The position numbers and the translations under genes are program-made. Positions 1 to 5,288 of a stretch of 6,940 bases of DNA are shown in pieces (positions within the stretch are counted from its first letter, which is position 1; every line of letters starts with the position of its first letter). The notes below the pieces were generated by a model, which saw only the letters and a list, made by a program, of their open reading frames with translations, was not told the origin of the DNA and searched no databases. The DNA is from Nitrospinota bacterium (GTDB lineage: Bacteria; Nitrospinota_A; UBA7883). The stretch is from contig JAOUNV010000103.1 in NCBI GenBank assembly GCA_029880775.1, forward strand, positions 1-6,940, given 5' to 3'.

Positions 1-544
1 TTTGCTCACCTCCGTCGCCCACCGGAATGACCATCCGTCCCCCTTCGGTAAGCTGCAACGCCAGCGGCTCCGGGATTTGCGGCGAACCGGCGGTGACCAC
101 GATCGCGTCGAACGGGGCGTGGCTTGGGGCCCCAACAGAACCATCCCCCACTATGCAGACGATGTTCTTGAAGTTCAGCTCGTTGAATATCTTCCTGGCC
201 CCATTGGAGAGGGAATTGAAACGCTCGATGGTGAATACGGTGTCGGAAAGGGAGGCCAGCACCGAGGTTTGATATCCGGAGCCTGTGCCGATTTCCAGCA
301 CCTTTTCCGCTCCGGTGAGCTGGGCATGCTGGGCCAGCATCCCCACCATGTATGGCTGGCTGATGGTCTGGCCAGAGCCGATGGGACCGGCCCAATCGTC
401 ATACGCCCTGTGGGCAAGGGCGGGCTCCACGAAAATATGACGGGGAAGGCGGCGCATCACCTCCAGCACACGTTGGTCGGTCACGCCCATTTTCATGACA
501 TGCTCATCCACCATTCGTTTTCGCTTGGCCTCGTATCTGTCCAA
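1..544 (-). CDS. pcm: Protein-L-isoaspartate O-methyltransferase (3' end outside the window)
   Basis: Repairs aged proteins in the cytoplasm by transferring a methyl group from S-adenosylmethionine to the carboxylate of L-isoaspartyl residues. About 181 residues are visible; the family is usually about 210, so only the C-terminus is missing. Seen: the substrate-loop block PIGSGQTISQPYMV (residues 54-67), the SAM-binding motif I VLEIGTGSGYQT (82-93), an acidic residue ending the next strand (TIER, 105-108), VGDGS (132-136) and FDAIVVTAG (145-153). These are all family hallmarks. I chose the TTG start at 542-544 because AAGGAAG (complement 554-560) lies 9 nt upstream and the N-terminus MDRYEAKRKRMVDE matches the usual opening before MV(D/E)E. 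An in-frame ATG at 512-514 would remove ten residues and lacks this site. It is transcribed divergently from the cysteine-cluster gene. The family call is near certain, the start fairly so. Confidence 0.95.
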   Translation of the reverse strand, partial: MDRYEAKRKRMVDEHVMKMGVTDQRVLEVMRRLPRHIFVEPALAHRAYDDWAGPIGSGQTISQPYMVGMLAQHAQLTGAEKVLEIGTGSGYQTSVLASLSDTVFTIERFNSLSNGARKIFNELNFKNIVCIVGDGSVGAPSHAPFDAIVVTAGSPQIPEPLALQLTEGGRMVIPVGDGGEQ

Positions 545-553
545 AATCTGAAT

Positions 554-560
554 CTTCCTT
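554..560 (-). promoter_or_regulatory. Ribosome binding site deciding a TTG start for pcm
   Basis: On the minus strand AAGGAAG precedes TTG (542-544) by 9 nt. The downstream ATG at 512-514 has no comparable purine block. The site therefore favours a rare initiator and a protein ten residues longer. Confidence 0.6.
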
Positions 561-604
561 ATGGTCTTAAGTCGGCTTTGGGCCTGGGATTGTCTTCCCT
601 TTCG

Positions 605-660
605 ATTTTATTATGAATTAAGGATTTGTAATATTAAAATAAGCTAAATTTACGCAAAAT
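605..660. promoter_or_regulatory. AT-rich divergent promoter region
   Basis: The 127-bp gap between the divergent pcm and cysteine-cluster genes holds a stretch that is markedly richer in A and T than anything around it. For the plus strand, TTATGA (611-616) and TAAAAT (635-640) are spaced 18 bp apart. They match the sigma-70 boxes at 3 of 6 and 5 of 6 positions and would give a leader of about 25 nt. The minus strand has several TA-rich candidates but no pair I would single out. Promoter presence is inferred from composition and gene orientation; the exact boxes are uncertain. Confidence 0.35.
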
Positions 661-671
661 GGCCTGAAATC

Positions 672-1268
672 ATGATAATCGACAAGCTTGTGAAGCCCCA
701 TCCGCTCCTGATAGAGCGATTCCGGGAGTCCCCGGCCCAGCAGCCATCAGAGATATTAAAGAAGGAATGGCGTTCCATCGCCTGTATGTCTTGCGGAGCG
801 TGTTGCTGCTCTTCAGTGATACCGATCCTGCGGATGGATTTCGACGCGTTTCATGGCCGCCTGGGGCTGAAGAAGGAAAATGAAGAGTTCGCCGCTCTTT
901 TTTTGCAAAACCCGAACCCAGTGGGCCCCAGTTGCCACATCGAGACGGACAAGTATGGCGGGCGATGTATGTTTCTGGAAAAAAAATCGATGTTCCGCTG
1001 CGTGGAGTGGGAGGCCCGGCCCGATGTGTGCCGTGAGTTTTTCTGCTGGGATATGACAAATTTCGAAAAATATATGAACGGCGAGGAGCAGGATGACTTT
1101 TCTCCCGATAACAGCTGGGAGGAGAATTTCGACAAACTTCTGCTCAAGACCAAGATGGAGAGCCCTCTGACATTTTTCGAAAAGGAGATGCGGACATACC
1201 TGGGCCTTTTGAAGGGAGAAAACTACAAATGCTGGTTCGACGCCCACCGGGAGGAGATGAAAGTATAA
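672..1268 (+). CDS. YkgJ-type CxxCxxCC cysteine-cluster protein
   Basis: A 198-residue protein with eleven cysteines and no signal peptide or membrane segment, so probably cytoplasmic. The first cluster is CMSCGACCC (C38, C41, C44, C45, C46), followed by C88, C99, C110, C120, C125 and a late C187. The blocks GGRCMFLE (96-103), CVEWEARPDVCREFFCWD (110-127) and the initial CxxCxxCC place it in the YkgJ / zinc- or iron-cluster-binding family, whose members are presumed to bind metal; their biochemical role is poorly known. The sequence is longer than the bare domain, with a charged C-terminal extension (about 128-198) containing a DDFSPDNSWEE segment. The start ATG at 672 has no good SD, but no later in-frame methionine precedes the first cluster except M39 inside it. 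It stands alone, with pcm divergent upstream and a promoter-bearing gap downstream. Family fairly sure; function unknown. Confidence 0.85.
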   Translation: MIIDKLVKPHPLLIERFRESPAQQPSEILKKEWRSIACMSCGACCCSSVIPILRMDFDAFHGRLGLKKENEEFAALFLQNPNPVGPSCHIETDKYGGRCMFLEKKSMFRCVEWEARPDVCREFFCWDMTNFEKYMNGEEQDDFSPDNSWEENFDKLLLKTKMESPLTFFEKEMRTYLGLLKGENYKCWFDAHREEMKV

Positions 1269-1330
1269 AAATGGTGGATGGAAACCGCATGACCTTTTTG
1301 GCCGAAAAAGATGAACTGAAGCCCATTCGA

Positions 1331-1408
1331 GGCGCCCTGTCTGAGCCCCCCAGCTTTCATAATCCCGGCCCTGTCCGTATAATAATTACATGAGAAACAG
1401 GGGGCGCC
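1331..1408. repeat. Imperfect inverted repeat flanking the first barrel-gene promoter
   Basis: GGCGCCCTGT (1331-1340) is matched in inverse orientation by ACAGGGGGCGCC (1397-1408), with two extra G residues in the second arm. The arms flank a TATAAT box at 1378-1383. It could be an operator-like arrangement or, since the arms are GC-rich, a weak RNA structure. No T-tract follows, so I do not call it a terminator. Confidence 0.35.
1355..1383 (+). promoter_or_regulatory. Probable promoter of the first barrel gene
   Basis: A perfect TATAAT lies at 1378-1383. The hexamer 17 bp upstream, TTTCAT (1355-1360), matches the -35 consensus poorly. Transcription would start near 1390 and leave a leader of about 77 nt before the ATG at 1467. 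The intergenic position and perfect -10 box support it; the poor -35 suggests either a weak promoter or help from an activator. Confidence 0.45.
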
Positions 1409-1466
1409 CACACCACGCCAAGTTTATATCTCTATTGTCAGGTGCAAACTCTTTATGGAGAACGTC

Positions 1467-2135
1467 ATGAGAAATTCCATCCTTCCGCTGGCCATGGCTG
1501 GCGCCATATCACTTTGCCTCTCTCCTGCCATGGCCCATGTAATAGAGGAGCCAGTTCAGCCACCCACCCAGGGCACATCTCGACCAGAGGCGACGCCGAC
1601 GCAATCTGAAAACAGGACATCACAGATCGTGGCGAAATGGTTCGGGAATTTCAACGGGATCCTCGGCGCCCAGACCATGCAAAATTCCGGCTGGAAAGAT
1701 GACGACAAGGGCACGCTGGTGGCTACGGGCTTTGACATGGATCTCGGTAAAGCGGAATGGCCAGTCAATCTTTATATCGGGTCACACACCGGCATCCCAA
1801 AAGACCAGCGCATGGATAGTGAAAATTACAACCTTACCACCTTCAAATTCGGCCCAAGATATTACCTGGAGAAAAAAGGGGGGATCAGGCCATATCTCAC
1901 CGCTGGCGTGGCCATGGTGGAATCCGTCCGGTCATGGAACGAAGGGATGCACAGGAGCTCAAGCCAGTCTGAAGAAACATTTGGGGTCTTCGCAAACGCT
2001 GGGGTCATCTTCAAGCTGGGGCGGTTTTTCCATATCGGCCTGGACATTACCGTGGTGAACTCGGGCAAACTGGATGGCAATAGCGACTCGAACCACCTTC
2101 GGGCCGGAGTTGTGCTGGGCGCCGGCAGCGAGTAG
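1467..2135 (+). CDS. Small outer-membrane beta-barrel protein, paralogue 1
   Basis: Exported protein of 222 residues. A Sec signal peptide spans residues 1-23 (MRNS, a hydrophobic core, then SPAMA before HVIEE). A Pro/Thr/Gln-rich linker (about 27-50) precedes a beta-rich region of about 165 residues, sized for an eight-stranded barrel. The pattern of alternating hydrophobic residues, Gly and aromatic positions (FKFGPRYYLE, IRPYLTAGVAMVE, FANAGVIFKLG, IGLDITVV) fits the OMP_b-brl / OmpW-like class. I chose ATG 1467 rather than the in-frame ATG 1455 because GGAG (1457-1460) sits 6 nt before it and the signal peptide then starts normally. It is clearly paralogous to the next gene (MxxSGWK, WPVxL, RPYxxAG, NAG, GLD in the same order). 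The C-terminus GAGSE lacks the usual terminal aromatic residue. Ligand and role unknown. Confidence 0.75.
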   Translation: MRNSILPLAMAGAISLCLSPAMAHVIEEPVQPPTQGTSRPEATPTQSENRTSQIVAKWFGNFNGILGAQTMQNSGWKDDDKGTLVATGFDMDLGKAEWPVNLYIGSHTGIPKDQRMDSENYNLTTFKFGPRYYLEKKGGIRPYLTAGVAMVESVRSWNEGMHRSSSQSEETFGVFANAGVIFKLGRFFHIGLDITVVNSGKLDGNSDSNHLRAGVVLGAGSE

Positions 2136-2149
2136 AGCGCGCTATAAGG

Positions 2150-2172
2150 GCGCCATCGCCCCTGGGTGGCGC
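2150..2172 (+). repeat. Hairpin between the two barrel genes
   Basis: GCGCCATC (2150-2157) pairs with GGTGGCGC (2165-2172) through eight base pairs, one of them G-T, around a 7-nt loop. It begins 14 bp after the stop of the first barrel gene. No run of T follows, so intrinsic termination is doubtful. It could attenuate read-through or stabilise the 3' end of the first mRNA. Confidence 0.45.
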
Positions 2173-2187
2173 ACAGTAAGAATGATG

Positions 2188-2193
2188 TATAAT
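2188..2193 (+). promoter_or_regulatory. -10 box upstream of the second barrel gene
   Basis: A perfect TATAAT at 2188-2193, 35 bp before the start codon. No TTGACA-like hexamer is found 16-18 bp upstream, where the hairpin arm lies instead. If active, the second barrel gene has its own transcript with a leader of about 30 nt. Confidence 0.35.
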
Positions 2194-2228
2194 GTCAACC
2201 CAACCATATAACGAAAGGTTATCCATAT

Positions 2229-2813
2229 ATGAATAGTGTTAAAGCCAAATACGTGTCCATAGCCTTGGCGGCCTCCTTCCTGGTGGCGTGGGCCGCCCCC
2301 GCCATGGCGGCGCCCCCCAGCGGCAATATAAACCTGCTCGTCGGCAACAGGAGGATGGTAGACAGCGGCTGGAAGACCAATGGAACCGTGGAGGGATACA
2401 CCCTGGGAATAGATTTCGATTTCGCCAAGGACGACTGGCCCGTGGCCCTCAATGTCGGGCTGTTGGGCTTTCGCGATTCAGCCTCCAAGGTGACCATGAA
2501 TACCAACCTGAACGTAACAGAAGTAGCCGTGGGCGCCAGAATGTATTTCGGAGGCCGCGACTTTGTCCGTCCATATGCGGGAGCAGGCCTGGAGATCATG
2601 GATGTCTCCATGAATGTGGAACAGGGGCCCGGCTCCACAGACAGCAAAGACAGGACCACCGGATATTATCTGAACGCAGGCGCCGTCCTGAATTTCTTTG
2701 GAGTGCTCAACGTGGGGCTGGACGCGCGATGGATCGGCGGGACAAAACCTGGGAAAGATATTTCCAGCCTCGATTCCTATCAGGCCTCATTTGTAATTGG
2801 GATGAGCCTGTAG
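2229..2813 (+). CDS. Small outer-membrane beta-barrel protein, paralogue 2
   Basis: Exported protein of 194 residues. Signal peptide: residues 1-27 (K5 and K7, a hydrophobic core, WAAPAMA before APP). The mature part of about 167 residues is almost all predicted strand and turn, with repeats of alternating polarity such as YTLGIDFDF (57-65), ALNVGLLGF (73-81), VAVGARMYFGG (99-109), VRPYAGAGLEIMDVSM (113-128) and LNVGLDARWIGG (160-171). This suits an eight-stranded outer-membrane barrel of the OMP_b-brl type. The SD GAAAGG (2213-2218) lies 10 nt before ATG. Unlike paralogue 1 it has no proline-rich linker after the signal peptide, and it ends in GMSL rather than an aromatic. It sits 93 bp downstream of paralogue 1 on the same strand, consistent with tandem duplication. 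Its ligand is unknown. Confidence 0.75.
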   Translation: MNSVKAKYVSIALAASFLVAWAAPAMAAPPSGNINLLVGNRRMVDSGWKTNGTVEGYTLGIDFDFAKDDWPVALNVGLLGFRDSASKVTMNTNLNVTEVAVGARMYFGGRDFVRPYAGAGLEIMDVSMNVEQGPGSTDSKDRTTGYYLNAGAVLNFFGVLNVGLDARWIGGTKPGKDISSLDSYQASFVIGMSL

Positions 2814-2827
2814 CGTATGGCGGCGAG

Positions 2828-2856
2828 CTCTCCGCATTCGAAACTGCGGAGAGTTT
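2828..2856 (+). terminator. Hairpin terminator between convergent genes
   Basis: CTCTCCGCA (2828-2836) pairs perfectly with TGCGGAGAG (2845-2853) across an 8-nt loop and is followed by TTTC. It starts 15 bp after the second barrel stop, so it suits termination on the plus strand. On the minus strand it begins directly after the fumarase beta stop but is followed by CTCG, so intrinsic termination there is weaker. An outer 7-bp pair, TAGCGTA (2811-2817) and TACGCTA (2858-2864), encloses the hairpin and includes both stop codons. Confidence 0.65.
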
Positions 2857-3414
2857 CTACGCTATCCGATACTTCTCCTGCCCCATCTGGTACAGGTCGG
2901 CGCCCTGGATGTCGTTGATCACCACCGCCTGGAAGTCCTCCACGATCATCCGGCGCACCGCCTCCGGCCCCAGATCTTCGTAAGCCACCACCTCCACGCT
3001 TTTAATCGACCGGGCGATCAGCGCCGCCGCCCCCCCGATGGCGGCGAAGTATACCGCCTTATGTTTAATCATGGCGTCCACCACATCCGGCGCCCGTTTC
3101 CCTTTGCCGATCATCCCCTTCATCCCCACCTCCATCAGCCTCTCGGCATAGGCGTCCATCCGATAGCTGGTGGTAGGTCCGGCGGAGCCGACCACGCGGC
3201 CAGGCTTGGCGGGTGACGGGCCGACGTAATAGATCACGGCGCCCTTTGGATCGAACGGCAGCGGCTTGCCCTGGTCTAAAAGGTCCACCAGCCTTTTGTG
3301 GGCCGCGTCCCTGGCGGTATACAGCTCTCCGCTGATGCTCACCTGGTCGCCTGATTTCAAAGAGGCCACCGCCTCATCCGTCAGGGGGGTGGTAAGTTTG
3401 ATTATCTGGCTCAT
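2857..3414 (-). CDS. fumB: Fumarate hydratase class I, beta subunit
   Basis: C-terminal half of the iron-sulfur fumarase, which interconverts fumarate and (S)-malate in the TCA cycle; here it is a separate 185-residue chain, the usual size for the split form. Seen: an early barrel segment LKSGDQVSISGELYTARDAAHKR (19-41), YYVGPSP (62-68), GSAGPTTSYRMD (76-87) with the conserved Thr and Arg of the active-site region, GMIGKGKR (100-107) and VINDIQGADLY (165-175). The start is ATG 3412-3414, preceded by AAGGAG with 8 nt spacing. It overlaps the stop of the alpha gene by ATGA, so the two are translationally coupled and should be made in equal amounts. The symbol follows the alpha/beta naming of two-subunit enzymes, not the E. 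coli FumB isozyme. L-tartrate dehydratase is a related alternative that sequence reading alone cannot wholly exclude. Confidence 0.93.
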   Translation of the reverse strand: MSQIIKLTTPLTDEAVASLKSGDQVSISGELYTARDAAHKRLVDLLDQGKPLPFDPKGAVIYYVGPSPAKPGRVVGSAGPTTSYRMDAYAERLMEVGMKGMIGKGKRAPDVVDAMIKHKAVYFAAIGGAAALIARSIKSVEVVAYEDLGPEAVRRMIVEDFQAVVINDIQGADLYQMGQEKYRIA

Positions 3415-4307
3415 AGGATCGTCTCCTTGTGGCGGCTGGCGTGGCAGCATATCTGCACGGCCAGCGGCAGCGTGGCGATGTGGCAGGGGTGCTTGTCCAG
3501 ATGAACCGCCAACGCGTAGTTGCGCCCACCCAGCCCTTGCGGGCCCATCCCCAGGTTGTTGATTCTTGTCAAAAGCTCCGCTTCCATCTGGGCCAGTTCC
3601 GGGTCTGGATTCTGCGAGCCGATCTCCCGCAGCAGCGTCCTCTTGGCCAGTATGGCCGCCTTCTCCGGCGTGCCCCCCACCGCCGCGCCCACTATCACCG
3701 GCGGGCATGGGTTGGAGCCTGCCTCCTGGCAACGCTGGACAATGAAATCCATCACAGCCTTCTTGCCACCGGAGGGGGTGAGCATGGTGACGCGAGCCAT
3801 GTTTTCCGACCCGCCACCTTTTGGCGCCATGGTCAGCTTCACCCGGTCACCATCCACTATCTGCGTTATCACCACGGCAGGCGTATTGTCTTTTGTGTTG
3901 GCGCGGGTGAAAGGGTCGCAGATCGATTTGCGTAAAAATCCCTCTTCGTATCCCCGGCGCACACCTTCGTTGATGGCGGCTTCCAGTGATCCACCCACCA
4001 GGTGGACATCCTGCCCCAGATCCACGAACACTACGGAAAAGCCGGTGTCCTGGCACATGGGGACTTTTTCATCCCTGGCGATCATGGCGTTTTCGATCAG
4101 CGCCTTGAAGATAGCTTTGCCTGTGGACGATTCCTCCGTCTCCTGGCCCCGTTCGAAAGCCCGGATCACGTCCTTTCCCAAGTCCGTGTTGGCGGTCTGG
4201 CTCATCTGGCGCACCGCTTCTATGATTTCCGTTACGTCTATTTCCCTCATGACGGCAAGCCCCACCCTCTCATTTTCAGCCACTTGATAATACATCTGAT
4301 TTTGCAT
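3411..4307 (-). CDS. fumA: Fumarate hydratase class I, alpha subunit (4Fe-4S)
   Basis: Binds the oxygen-sensitive [4Fe-4S] cluster whose open iron holds the substrate for hydration or dehydration. The 298-residue chain shows KVPMCQDTGFSVVFVDLGQD (81-100), the block PFTRANTKDNTPAV (132-145), APKGGGSENMA (161-171), SNPCPPVIVGAAVGGT (198-213) and HLDKHPCHIATLPLAVQICCHASRH (269-293). By family comparison C85, C201 and C275 are the likely three cluster ligands. The usual family N-terminus corresponds to MREIDVTE at residue 20 (ATG 4248-4250), so this version carries 19 extra residues if ATG 4305-4307 is used. I prefer 4305-4307 because GGAGG is placed 6 nt before it. It is first in a two-gene operon with the beta subunit and diverges from the membrane protein at 4446. 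The sibling enzyme L-tartrate dehydratase is less likely than fumarase. Confidence 0.93.
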   Translation of the reverse strand: MQNQMYYQVAENERVGLAVMREIDVTEIIEAVRQMSQTANTDLGKDVIRAFERGQETEESSTGKAIFKALIENAMIARDEKVPMCQDTGFSVVFVDLGQDVHLVGGSLEAAINEGVRRGYEEGFLRKSICDPFTRANTKDNTPAVVITQIVDGDRVKLTMAPKGGGSENMARVTMLTPSGGKKAVMDFIVQRCQEAGSNPCPPVIVGAAVGGTPEKAAILAKRTLLREIGSQNPDPELAQMEAELLTRINNLGMGPQGLGGRNYALAVHLDKHPCHIATLPLAVQICCHASRHKETIL

Positions 4308-4327
4308 CGGCGCCCTCCAAGTGTCAA
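4299..4327 (-). promoter_or_regulatory. Possible promoter overlapping the fumarase alpha start
   Basis: On the minus strand a perfect TTGACA (complement 4322-4327) is followed after 17 bp by CAAAAT (complement 4299-4304), a 4-of-6 match to the -10 box. Transcription would begin near 4292, inside the long reading of the gene and upstream of the shorter start at 4250. It may be chance, or the real promoter for a shorter protein. Confidence 0.3.
4314..4318 (-). promoter_or_regulatory. Strong SD site for fumarase alpha
   Basis: GGAGG on the minus strand, 6 nt before ATG 4305-4307. It supports the long start, against the shorter MREID start at 4248-4250, which has only a G-rich block (complement 4260-4267) 9 nt upstream. 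Confidence 0.6.
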
Positions 4328-4445
4328 GGCCATACCATGACGATGACGATCCTGGTTGCGCACCGGGCCTGGGAAAAGCAATAATGCTCAAATTGTCGGT
4401 GGGTATATTAATTACACGAACATTTATTTTGAGGAGATCAGGCAC

Positions 4446-5231
4446 ATGGTGGGAGCTATCGGCGCCCTTGTTTCAATTGCCATAAAGTCAGCCTTTGTCC
4501 TCCTGGCTCTGCTCTTCGTCAACAGGTTCCTAAAGTTCGACTACGGCAAGATCAACCTCATAGAGGAAGCTGTAGGTAAAGTGGTGGAATGGTTCCGCGA
4601 ACACCATCTGAGCCTGAAGGCGAACCTGCAAGCCGCCGCCGGTATGGTGGCCCTGGCGCTGTTTGTAAACTGGTATGCGGAGCTGGACAACGGAACGCTG
4701 AACAGCGTAGGGGGCGATCTGAAGGATCTTGTCCGGGGGGAGAGCTGGAACAACATCATCCCGGCGCTTGATTCGCTCACCAGGATCATGGTCTACATGA
4801 TTATGCTTATCGCGCTGAACCGGTTTTTCAGGCTGGAGATCGAACTCATCACCCGGATCGATAACTGGCTGTATGATTATCTTGATCGCCTTATTCTCTC
4901 CCATGGCGGGGTTTTCGAGCTTGTCTCCAAAACTGTCATGACCCTCATCGTCGCCATGACTGTCAATTACCATGCCGAGGTGGGATTTGTGCCGCTCACA
5001 TGGCTGCAGAAACAGACGGTGGCCACCCTGGGCCTGGAGGGGTTGGGAGAGGGCTCGGCCGCCCGCCGGGCGAGGAGAAGATGCCAGGGGGAGCAGTCTA
5101 TGTATGAGATGAGAGCGAATCTTATGAGAAACGCCATGTTCATGGCGGAGGCGGAAGGCCGAACCGATGCCGCCATTGCTTTCCGTGACAAGCTCGACAA
5201 CCTGGCCGAACAGGCGAAATCCTGCCAGTGA
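4446..5231 (+). CDS. Four-helix membrane protein with internal duplication, unknown family
   Basis: I do not recognise this 261-residue protein. The start ATG 4446 is preceded by GAGGAG (4431-4436) with 9 nt spacing; an upstream in-frame TTG at 4356 is not supported. Hydrophobic segments lie at about 8-25, 62-76, 113-124 and 160-174. Two modules repeat without gaps at an offset of 99 residues. N26-R27-F28 at the end of the first helix matches N125-R126-F127; V74-N75-W-Y-A78-E79 matches V173-N174-Y-H-A177-E178. I36, I39, H54 and A71 also recur. A charged, probably amphipathic helix of about 25 residues links the two hydrophobic segments of each module. The tail has an Arg-rich stretch (207-212, RRARRR) and a soluble helical hairpin-like end (about 219-256). 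The next gene follows after 57 bp on the same strand. Function unknown; inner-membrane location inferred. Confidence 0.75.
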   Translation: MVGAIGALVSIAIKSAFVLLALLFVNRFLKFDYGKINLIEEAVGKVVEWFREHHLSLKANLQAAAGMVALALFVNWYAELDNGTLNSVGGDLKDLVRGESWNNIIPALDSLTRIMVYMIMLIALNRFFRLEIELITRIDNWLYDYLDRLILSHGGVFELVSKTVMTLIVAMTVNYHAEVGFVPLTWLQKQTVATLGLEGLGEGSAARRARRRCQGEQSMYEMRANLMRNAMFMAEAEGRTDAAIAFRDKLDNLAEQAKSCQ

Positions 5232-5288
5232 CCGGCCCCATCATGGAAAAAGCCATTCTGGCCGCGAATATGGTACAGTTGATCTGTC

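Noticed and set aside
2..616. Long plus-strand open frame of about 200 codons
   Set aside because: It is antisense to pcm, whose motifs are unmistakable on the minus strand; its composition (many His, Gly, Arg) is typical of a shadow frame.
1292..1308. CTTTTT-GGCCG-AAAAAG inverted repeat after the cysteine-cluster gene, considered as a terminator
   Set aside because: The stem is all A-T except for one pair and no T-tract follows the 3' arm, so it is too weak to call an intrinsic terminator.
1271..1393. A 40-codon open frame (MVDGNRMTF...) beginning 3 nt after the cysteine-cluster gene's stop
   Set aside because: The only SD-like block, GGAGGAG at 1250-1256, is 14 nt from the ATG, too far. 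The frame runs through the TATAAT box of the next gene and the peptide has no recognisable feature.
2288..2983. Long plus-strand frame across the second barrel gene and past its terminator
   Set aside because: Arg/Gly-rich shadow of the barrel gene in another frame; no SD, and it crosses the convergent hairpin.
3520..4287. Plus-strand open frame of 255 codons antisense to fumarase alpha
   Set aside because: The minus strand encodes a complete fumarase subunit with all cluster cysteines; the antisense frame has no recognisable motif.
4337..4350. ATGACGATGACGAT short tandem repeat upstream of the fumarase genes
   Set aside because: Only two copies of a 6-bp unit; easily due to chance and not near any other signal.
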